From positions 13,933-19,661 of the forward strand of contig DCAK01000065.1 in assembly GCA_002311925.1 (NCBI GenBank): a stretch of 5,729 nucleotides of DNA. The letters are read 5' to 3'. The DNA comes from Planctomycetes bacterium UBA1135. Its GTDB lineage: Bacteria > Planctomycetota > UBA1135. This document shows positions 1-5,217 of the stretch, piece by piece (position 1 is the first letter of the stretch; each line of letters starts with the position of its first letter). The position numbers were made by a program, and so were the translations under genes. Under the pieces are notes generated by a model. It did no database searches. It was not told the origin of the DNA and was given only the letters and a program-made list of their open reading frames with translations.

Positions 1-521
1 TCCCGGGCAGCCCCGAAATACCCGAGAACATCCATGAGGTCGCAATGGCCACTCCTGGCGATGGAGTAGCGGTAGCCGCACAAGTTGCGGCTTGGTGGAA
101 TATCCAGCATCGCGGAGCGGGTCATCAGGACGGGTCCGTCGTAGGACCGGCCGTTGAAGGTGACGACCGTTCCCCACTTTTCGGCCCGGCGCCAGAATTC
201 AGTCAGGATTTCCCGTTCGTTTCCCCGGAAGACCTTGGCCCCGGGATGAGCCTCGAATTCCTCCCACTCGCCGCCGTGGCCATGGACGAGCACTCCTCCA
301 GCGTCTTCATCCAGGTTCCAGATGCCGATGGCAACCACCCTTCCAAGCCCGCGGACCAGGGCGAGGCGATGGGGAACGGCCTCCTTGTCCTCCTCCGTTT
401 TCGCCCGGGCCATGAGGTAATGCCGGGTGGCCTCGTCGACCTCTTCCCATTCCAGTCCCGCGACCTCGATGTCGAAGGCGACCACGGGGGATCGAAGGGG
501 TGAATTCTCTCGGGGGGCCAT
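1..521 (-). CDS. DEDD-type 3'-5' exonuclease, PolB-exonuclease-like (COG3298 / DNA_pol_B_exo2 type), N-terminal part
   Basis: The frame is open from an ATG at 521 to the left edge, giving about 173 residues without the C-terminus. Seen: residues 13-19 read VVAFDIE, matching the Exo I motif with metal ligands D17 and E19. Residues 119-128 (VVTFNGRSYD) match Exo II, with N123 and D128. Residues 143-148 (PSRNLC) and 159-165 (HCDLMDV) fit the pattern I recall for the predicted PolB-like exonuclease family. Exo III, with the last catalytic Asp, would lie beyond the edge. The family is an RNase H fold expected to trim 3' ends of DNA or RNA in the cytoplasm; its substrate is not established here. 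The ATG is the only start that keeps Exo I and does not run into the previous gene. A GGGGAAGG lies 15 nt upstream, which is long for a ribosome binding site. The gene follows the stress protein after 22 nt, so it is probably the fifth gene of the operon. A YprB-like RNase H fold protein is the main alternative. Confidence 0.85.
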   Translation of the reverse strand, partial: MAPRENSPLRSPVVAFDIEVAGLEWEEVDEATRHYLMARAKTEEDKEAVPHRLALVRGLGRVVAIGIWNLDEDAGGVLVHGHGGEWEEFEAHPGAKVFRGNEREILTEFWRRAEKWGTVVTFNGRSYDGPVLMTRSAMLDIPPSRNLCGYRYSIARSGHCDLMDVLGYFGAAR

Positions 522-543
522 GGGCCCCGCAGAATACCTTCCC

Positions 544-1017
544 CTATCCCGGAGCGGAGTCCCCGTCGTGAACGATGAGGACGGGGCATGGCGAAGTGCG
601 GATGACCTTTTCGGCGGTCGAACCCAGGAGCCAACGGGCCATGCCCCCCCTTCCCTGGGTGGCGAGAACCATGACGGAGCATTTCAGGTCGATGACCGCC
701 TGGGCCAGGACTTCGGAAGGACGGCGCCCCTCAAGAAGGTGGGTTTCCACCTCCACCTGCTTGGCCTTCAAACGCTCGGCGATTTCCAGGAGGGCCTTCT
801 CGGCCGCCCGCCTGATTTCGTCCTTGTAGTTGCTCAGATCGACGTCCTCCGACTCGAGCCAGCCGGAAAAATCCGGAGCATGGGCCACTAGGTCGTGCTC
901 CAGCGCATGGACGACGACCACGGTTCCTCCCTCGAGGGCGGCCAGCCCCCCCGCCCAATCAACGGAGGGCCGAGCGGCGTCGGAAAAGTCGGTGGCGAGC
1001 AGGATGCGGCTGAACAT
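544..1017 (-). CDS. Universal stress protein, UspA family
   Basis: This is a 157-residue single-domain protein of normal length for the family. Seen: an N-terminal beta strand RILLATDFS with the conserved D10, a VVVVHAL strand (33-39), and the C-terminal nucleotide loop ATQGRGGMARWLLGST (119-134). This is followed by AEKVIRTSPCPVLIVH, a textbook Usp ending. The family motif is G-2x-G-9x-G-S/T. Here the second and third glycines (G122, G132) and S133 are present, but the first glycine is Ala (A119). Family knowledge: small cytoplasmic dimers, often ATP-binding, that help cells survive starvation or stress. The start is ATG at 1017 because GGAGG (1029-1025) ends 7 nt upstream. The in-frame TTG at 1023 would sit only one base from that site. 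It begins 2 nt after the stop of the phosphodiesterase gene, so the two are probably translationally coupled. Any target process is unknown. Confidence 0.95.
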   Translation of the reverse strand: MFSRILLATDFSDAARPSVDWAGGLAALEGGTVVVVHALEHDLVAHAPDFSGWLESEDVDLSNYKDEIRRAAEKALLEIAERLKAKQVEVETHLLEGRRPSEVLAQAVIDLKCSVMVLATQGRGGMARWLLGSTAEKVIRTSPCPVLIVHDGDSAPG

Positions 1018-1019
1018 GG

Positions 1020-2378
1020 TCAATCCTCCGAATCGACATAACCGATTTCGCGCATACTGTCCAGGAAGGAAGCGCTGGCGTCCTCGCCGGGAGTGATGGG
1101 AGGGGTCGCTTTGCGGAAGCCCCGGCGATGGTCACGTCCACGGGTTTCAGGATTCGAATCCTTCCAGGAGTCGGTCATCCAGCGCCGCAGGGGTTCGCCC
1201 TCCATGTATCCCGGGGGGCCGGAACCCAACCAATCCAGAATGGTGGGAGCGACCGCGAAAATGGACCCCATCCGCCTATCGCGGGGGGCCAGGATCCCCA
1301 GCTTCCGGACGCCCGGACCGGCGAGGATGAGGACCCCGTCGGGAGCGTCCTCGTGGGCTCCGGATTGAGGATGCCGGGGGCTCTTCAGGTTCGCAGCGTG
1401 CATGCCATGGTCTGAAACCACCATGACCATGCAGTCCTCCCCCACCTCGTCCAAAAGGCCTCCCAGCCATCCGTCCAGGATTTCGTAGGCCTTTTCGATG
1501 CGGTCTCCAAGACGGTCGACATGTTCGGGTGGCACCGGGTACTGGTAGGCCTCGGGTTGCCGATACCGCCAAAAGAAATGCCCGGCGACATCGGCGAGAC
1601 CGAAGTAGACCATGTTCAAATCGGCGATTTCACGGGAGAGTTGGTCGCGCATCACGGCGTAATGTGTGCGGTCGCCGTGAAAGGAAAAACGGAAGAATGC
1701 GTCCCGGCCGGCTGGGAACTCCCAGCCTTCCTTCCCGGGGACGATACCGAAGGCCTCGTTGTATTCCTCTCGAAGAGGGCCGGCGGGTTCTCCCCGCTTG
1801 AGGTGAGGCAGGACTTCGGCTTCAAGCTCGGGGGGCCAGGTCAGCCTGGGAAGGCCCTCGGTCCAGACACCAGCCTTCCAAAGAAGGTTTCCCTGGGCCT
1901 GGGCGGCGTAGGAAGCCACGATCCTCCCCCGGGGGACTTCCTCGGCCGGCCAGGAAACCCACCATGCTACGGAAAGAGAATCCATCCCCTCCTCGGCGGC
2001 GAGATTCCAGAGTGCGGGAACCTTTCTGCAATTGGAGGAATAGGGAAGGGGGTTTCGGGGATTCACGATCTGCCCCTTCAGCGATGCCTCGAAGAAATTG
2101 TGAATGCCGTGGTCCAGGGGACCCACGCCCGTGGCCATGGTGGTCCACAGAACGGGGGAAAAGGTGGGTTGGGTCGTCCGGATGCTTCCTGCCACACCCC
2201 GTTCGATAAGGGCGGCAAAGGCGGGAAGGCGGCCTTGGCGAAGAAGGGGGTCCATGACCGACCACTCCAAACCATCCATGCCCACGACGAGAACCGGGGG
2301 GCCCTCTCGTTCCGGAGGTCCGCCGCAGGATGCCGCAAGAATCAGGAATCCGGCAAGGCCGAGGCTATTCCTTCCCAT
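1020..2378 (-). CDS. Predicted lipoprotein, type I phosphodiesterase/nucleotide pyrophosphatase-like (alkaline phosphatase superfamily)
   Basis: The protein has 452 residues. Residues 1-17 form a signal sequence ending LILAAS before C18, a near-lipobox with Ala instead of Leu/Val/Ile at -3, so membrane anchoring through C18 is likely. The catalytic domain covers about 28-400. Seen metal and active-site candidates: D35 (VVGMDG), T72 in PTFSPVLWTT (probable nucleophile), D263 and H267 (LADVAGHFFW), D323 and H324 (SDHGM) and H342 (GAHEDAPDG). This is the full two-zinc set of the superfamily, so the enzyme should be active. Family knowledge: hydrolysis of phosphodiester or phosphate-ester bonds; the substrate cannot be read. 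The C-terminus carries FLDSMREIGYV (438-447), resembling the LxxLGY-like ending common in related enzymes. The start at ATG 2378 is chosen because the signal peptide begins there; the open frame upstream to 2696 is antisense-type, low-complexity sequence within the matrixin gene. No good ribosome binding site is seen. The gene starts 10 nt after the matrixin stop, suggesting coupled translation. Confidence 0.9.
   Translation of the reverse strand: MGRNSLGLAGFLILAASCGGPPEREGPPVLVVGMDGLEWSVMDPLLRQGRLPAFAALIERGVAGSIRTTQPTFSPVLWTTMATGVGPLDHGIHNFFEASLKGQIVNPRNPLPYSSNCRKVPALWNLAAEEGMDSLSVAWWVSWPAEEVPRGRIVASYAAQAQGNLLWKAGVWTEGLPRLTWPPELEAEVLPHLKRGEPAGPLREEYNEAFGIVPGKEGWEFPAGRDAFFRFSFHGDRTHYAVMRDQLSREIADLNMVYFGLADVAGHFFWRYRQPEAYQYPVPPEHVDRLGDRIEKAYEILDGWLGGLLDEVGEDCMVMVVSDHGMHAANLKSPRHPQSGAHEDAPDGVLILAGPGVRKLGILAPRDRRMGSIFAVAPTILDWLGSGPPGYMEGEPLRRWMTDSWKDSNPETRGRDHRRGFRKATPPITPGEDASASFLDSMREIGYVDSED
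1025..1029 (-). promoter_or_regulatory. Ribosome binding site of the universal stress protein gene
   Basis: On the minus strand this reads GGAGG, 7 nt before the ATG at 1017-1015. It lies inside the last codons of the phosphodiesterase gene. It is the best ribosome binding site in the window and decides the ATG over the TTG at 1023. Confidence 0.85.
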
Positions 2379-2388
2379 TGAAGGGATT

Positions 2389-4605
2389 CTAAGCCCGGGC
2401 GCGCCGCCGGAGCAGTTGGAAAATCCCCAGAAGAAGAATCCACGCCGGCAAATCGCCCACCGGGTCGGGATTCCCGTGAATCCCCCCGCCGCAGCCGCCG
2501 CCGCCGGCCGTGGAAGAGGCGCTTCCCTGAAACTGGAAGGTGGCAGTGGCGACGGCGCCCTGCCCGTTGGGCAATTCAACCAGGACCCCGTAGCTCCCCG
2601 GAGCGGGATTGGAACCGGTGACGGTGGTGACTTCTGAATTGGAGAGGATTTGGATTCCCCCGGCGGTTTGGCCACCTTCACCTGTCTGGGGGTCAACTCC
2701 GAATTTCACCTGGAAGGTGTCCAAAAGATTGTTGCCCAGCATGGAGACCTGAGTGCCGCCGCCAAGTCCTCCCGCCTTGGGAGTGAAATCGTTGATGGTG
2801 GGGTCAAGAGTGTTCACATACTGGAATGCATCCGTAATGACCTCCCCGGAGGAGCCTGGATTGACCAGCACCAAGTCGCTGCTTCCAAGAGAGCCCATGG
2901 GGCTTGAGATGCGGACGAAAGTGGAGCTTTCGAAAGCGACCACGGCGGCATTTCCGCCCAGGGTCGCGGTCATGCCGGGGTCGAATCCCGTGCCGGAAAC
3001 GAGGATCACGGTTCCTCCCTGGTTTTGTCCGGCAGTGGGGAACAAGTAGGTCAAGCGAGGCACCGCCTCGAATGTGAAGGCGTCCTCGATAATTGTGAAT
3101 TGGCCACTGGGATTCCTGACCATGACATCCGCAGGCCCTGGATCCATGGAAGGTGTGGTCACCTGTAGGGTGGTGCCCGAAGAGTCCACTCCGTCCACCT
3201 GGGCCTCAACTCCACCGAAAAGAACGTAGGAGGAAGCGTCCAGTCCAGTTCCAAAAAGGAGAACCTGCGTGCCACCGGCGGAGTCTCCCGTGGTCAGGTT
3301 CAGTGAATTCACGACGGGAGGGGGTGGGACCACATCCAGAATCCCGGTGGCGGCTTCGATGGCTCCAGAAGAAGTCTGGATGTAAAGGTCGTAGAGGCCC
3401 ACCGGGCAGGAAGCCGAAACCTGGATTGTGGCCTGGATGAGGGATGAAGTGTTGCTCACGGCAAGGACGGAGAGTTGGGGAGCCATCTCAGTCACCGACA
3501 CGGACCCGGAACTTCCGAATCCTGAGCCGAAAATGCGAACCAGCACCTGGTTACCCGGGTTTACCCTGTAGGCACTCGTATTGGAATCCGTGAGGCTGGA
3601 ATCAGCCGGTACATTGAGTTGACCACAAGACGTGGTTGAACCCGAGGTGACCGTGAAAGCTATCGGGCTGGAAGCGCCGCCATAGAACTCAGTTCCGAAA
3701 TCCGTATCCACGGTGAAATTACTGGTGAAGGCAGGACCCTCCGAAGTCGAAAAGCTTCCCTCGACGGGCGAGGCATAAATGAGATAGGCGCCGTCAGGAA
3801 GGCCCTTCACGGTCCAGGACCCGCTCGAATTGGTCACGGCTGTGGCGGCCAGTTGTCCGGTGGCCTGATGAATCACACTCACCAGAGCACCCTTGGCGGC
3901 CGGGCCTGTAGCTTTCTTGACGGAACCTGACAGGACGGAGAGGCCGGCAACCGGGGAAACTGCTGCAGCGCCCATGATTTCATCCCCAGACAGGGAAGCA
4001 TGGTGCCATTCGTTGAGGCTGACCCAGGGCCACATGGTGGCGCCACGAACTGGAGAGTGGTCCAGACCAACCAGGTGACCCACCTCATGGGTGAGAATGT
4101 CCTGAATGTCGTAGGAGCCGCTGCCATCGGTGGCGAAGGACTCGCTCCCATTGAAAAGGATGTCGGCATCCAGAATCTGGCCGCTTCCCGTGCTGTAGAC
4201 GATGGGGGTGATGGCCACCACCCCGCTTCCGGGGGGAAAGAAACCGGACAAGTTGCCGTTGTCGACCATCACCAACCGGGAGGAGTGGTCGCTCCAGTTC
4301 ACCGATGTTGTGTCGGCTCCTCGAGGGAAGGAAAGTCCGCTCCCCTCGACGTCTTCCCAAACCTGGAAACCCTGCTCTACGGCAGCATCGAGGCCTTCTC
4401 CAGGGACTGAAGAAAAGGAGCTCGGATTGAGGCGCCAACTCAAGGATGAGGTGGTCCAGAAGAGGGTCTTACCTCCGAGGTTGATGCGAACAAAGGCCTC
4501 TGCCCCGGCGGCCCCCAAAATGAAGACGGCCAGAACCAGGACGAAGCCCAGGACTGGTCGGCGTCCGGTGGAGTACCCGGGGATTTCAGGATCTCTGAAT
4601 TTCAT
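2389..4605 (-). CDS. Secreted matrixin-type zinc metalloprotease with IPT/TIG repeats and C-terminal anchor
   Basis: The protein has 738 residues. A signal peptide with a long n-region and hydrophobic core (18-36) ends AGAEA, cleaved near 37. The catalytic domain, about 38-215, carries HEVGHLVGLDH (173-183), the HExxHxxGxxH zinc site with catalytic E174. TMWPWV (190-195) is the candidate Met-turn, and DADILFN (146-152) is typical of matrixin structural metal binding. About 219-310 resembles a carboxypeptidase regulatory-like beta domain (GSWTVKGLPDGAYLIYA). Immunoglobulin-like IPT/TIG-type repeats follow at about 342-426 (divergent), 428-513, 516-597 and 601-693, with GGTQVLLFGTGL- and GGTVILVSGTGF-like signatures. 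The end is a Gly/Cys-rich stretch, a hydrophobic helix and an Arg tail. Predicted role: an exported, surface-held endopeptidase with adhesive or spacer modules. No propeptide with a cysteine switch is seen. Start at ATG 4605 fits the signal peptide; the frame extends to 4686 but only with non-signal-like residues. It overlaps the previous gene by 20 nt and lacks a clear ribosome binding site. Confidence 0.9.
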   Translation of the reverse strand: MKFRDPEIPGYSTGRRPVLGFVLVLAVFILGAAGAEAFVRINLGGKTLFWTTSSLSWRLNPSSFSSVPGEGLDAAVEQGFQVWEDVEGSGLSFPRGADTTSVNWSDHSSRLVMVDNGNLSGFFPPGSGVVAITPIVYSTGSGQILDADILFNGSESFATDGSGSYDIQDILTHEVGHLVGLDHSPVRGATMWPWVSLNEWHHASLSGDEIMGAAAVSPVAGLSVLSGSVKKATGPAAKGALVSVIHQATGQLAATAVTNSSGSWTVKGLPDGAYLIYASPVEGSFSTSEGPAFTSNFTVDTDFGTEFYGGASSPIAFTVTSGSTTSCGQLNVPADSSLTDSNTSAYRVNPGNQVLVRIFGSGFGSSGSVSVTEMAPQLSVLAVSNTSSLIQATIQVSASCPVGLYDLYIQTSSGAIEAATGILDVVPPPPVVNSLNLTTGDSAGGTQVLLFGTGLDASSYVLFGGVEAQVDGVDSSGTTLQVTTPSMDPGPADVMVRNPSGQFTIIEDAFTFEAVPRLTYLFPTAGQNQGGTVILVSGTGFDPGMTATLGGNAAVVAFESSTFVRISSPMGSLGSSDLVLVNPGSSGEVITDAFQYVNTLDPTINDFTPKAGGLGGGTQVSMLGNNLLDTFQVKFGVDPQTGEGGQTAGGIQILSNSEVTTVTGSNPAPGSYGVLVELPNGQGAVATATFQFQGSASSTAGGGGCGGGIHGNPDPVGDLPAWILLLGIFQLLRRRARA
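2392..2505 (-). other. C-terminal sorting/anchor signal of the matrixin (Gly-Cys motif, helix, Arg tail)
   Basis: Residues 701-738 have three parts: GGGGCGGG with C705, a hydrophobic segment LPAWILLLGIFQLL (719-732), and a basic end RRRARA. This three-part layout is that of CTERM-type protein-sorting signals such as JDVT-CTERM, Synerg-CTERM and Myxo-CTERM, which are cut and anchored by dedicated membrane enzymes. I cannot assign it to a named class by eye. No sorting enzyme is encoded in the window. Confidence 0.65.
4057..4089 (-). other. Zinc-binding catalytic motif HExxHxxGxxH of the matrixin
   Basis: These codons encode residues 173-183, HEVGHLVGLDH. The three histidines (173, 177, 183) are the expected zinc ligands and E174 the catalytic base, as in metzincin proteases. 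The residue after the third His is Ser, as is usual in the matrixin branch (HS). Confidence 0.95.
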
Positions 4606-5116
4606 CTTGAACCAAGGCGAGGAAACCGTCGTAGGAGCGTGGCCTTCCCTCCCTTCCATCCTGCGGCAAGGAGGGCCGAATGGCAACCCTTCCTTGGTCC
4701 TTGGCGAGGTCCACCCGGAAGCAACCGGACTCCATTCCGATGGGCATTCTCCATCCTGTTTCAGGACTCACCGAGCTGAGGAAGAGGATGTGGCGTTCAC
4801 CAACCTGGAATTCAGGCATTCCGGGAAGAATCATTCCCCGGTCGGCCACTTCGCCGCCGGGCATGCGGATTTCCTGGATGGAAGATTGGATTCCCTTGAG
4901 GGGAATCAGGGTGGAAACAAGGTAGCGCGTTTCAATGGACCCGTCCTCCCGCATCACGCAGCGCTTTTCCAGAAACTCCACTTCGCAGATGAGGTCGGCG
5001 TTGGCGACAAGGCGATCCAATGCGAGGGCTTCCAGCGTACTTGAAGCCAGAAGTGGGCTCCATGAAGCGGCGGCGGCGCCCAACAGCAGGGCGGCGAGGG
5101 GGATGCGTGCCTTCAT
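4586..5116 (-). CDS. Small exported protein of unknown function, partner gene of the matrixin
   Basis: The protein has 176 residues and I cannot assign a characterised function. Residues 1-24 are a signal peptide (MKARIPLAALLLGAAAASW start, cleavage near LLAS). The mature part begins with an ALDRLVANADLICEVEF segment, then a predicted beta-rich region: TRYLVSTLIPLKGI (63-76), RMPGGEVADRGMILPGMPEF (84-103) and VGERHILFL (105-113). From memory, this arrangement (an export signal, a 'loss or risk of' type strand, a PGGE...GMP.F..GE...LFL core) recurs in unnamed exported proteins of Acidobacteriota-like genomes, sometimes near matrixins; this needs a search. Cysteines are at 44, 53 and 132. No catalytic motif, transmembrane helix beyond the signal, or C-terminal anchor is seen. 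The start at ATG 5116 is preferred over GTG 5122: AAAGGG lies 5 nt before the ATG and directly precedes or overlaps the GTG. It is the first gene after the terminator, and its end overlaps the matrixin start by 20 nt, implying co-expression. Confidence 0.85.
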   Translation of the reverse strand: MKARIPLAALLLGAAAASWSPLLASSTLEALALDRLVANADLICEVEFLEKRCVMREDGSIETRYLVSTLIPLKGIQSSIQEIRMPGGEVADRGMILPGMPEFQVGERHILFLSSVSPETGWRMPIGMESGCFRVDLAKDQGRVAIRPSLPQDGREGRPRSYDGFLALVQDEIQRS

Positions 5117-5162
5117 CCACACCCTTTGCGGGGAGTGGACGGACCCTCTTTAGCAATTTCCT
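5117..5162 (-). other. Short leader before the five-gene run; promoter expected but not recognised
   Basis: Only 46 bases separate the T-run of the upstream terminator from the first start codon of the run. On the minus strand it holds a ribosome-binding-like AAAGGG (5127-5122). I found no convincing -35/-10 pair; TGCTAAAG near 5148-5155 is too far from consensus to call. The promoter may overlap the terminator or use a non-standard sigma factor. Confidence 0.35.
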
Positions 5163-5196
5163 AAAAAAAAGAGCCGCAATCCTGATGGATTGCGGC
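5163..5196 (-). terminator. Strong intrinsic (Rho-independent) terminator after the PDZ-like gene
   Basis: On the minus strand GCCGCAATCC (5196-5187), loop ATCA (5186-5183) and GGATTGCGGC (5182-5173) form a perfect 10-bp hairpin. TC and then eight T residues (5170-5163) follow it. The hairpin starts 22 bases after the TAA stop at 5218. No T-run lies on the other side, so it works only for minus-strand transcripts. Confidence 0.95.
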
Positions 5197-5217
5197 AAGT
5201 CCTTATTTCGAAATGGT

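Noticed and set aside
45..503. A 152-codon plus-strand frame.
   Set aside because: It is antisense to the exonuclease, which has Exo I and Exo II motifs on the minus strand in the same interval.
1521..2381. A 286-codon open frame on the plus strand.
   Set aside because: It is antisense to the phosphodiesterase gene, whose catalytic motifs are intact. GC-rich codon use makes long antisense frames common; the translation has no recognisable domain.
2481..2510. CCG/GCC-rich stretch that might be a microsatellite or regulatory GC box.
   Set aside because: It is explained by the Gly codons of the GGGGCGGG sorting motif and the codons beside it.
2379..2696. N-terminal extension of the phosphodiesterase frame.
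   Set aside because: The extension is Pro/Ser/Arg-rich, lies within the matrixin gene in another frame, and would hide the signal peptide that starts at 2378.
4606..4686. N-terminal extension of the matrixin to a TTG at 4686 or an ATG at 4659.
   Set aside because: The ATG at 4605 begins a sequence with a conventional signal peptide. The extension adds charged residues, increases overlap with the previous gene, and has no better ribosome binding site.
4202..5044. A 280-codon open frame on the plus strand.
   Set aside because: It lies across the junction of the matrixin and small exported genes on the opposite strand and has no ribosome binding site, signal or family likeness.
5163..5196. Hairpin considered as a CRISPR-like or transposon end repeat.
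   Set aside because: It is a single perfect hairpin followed by a T-run directly after a stop codon, which is fully explained as a terminator; no copy is seen elsewhere in the window.
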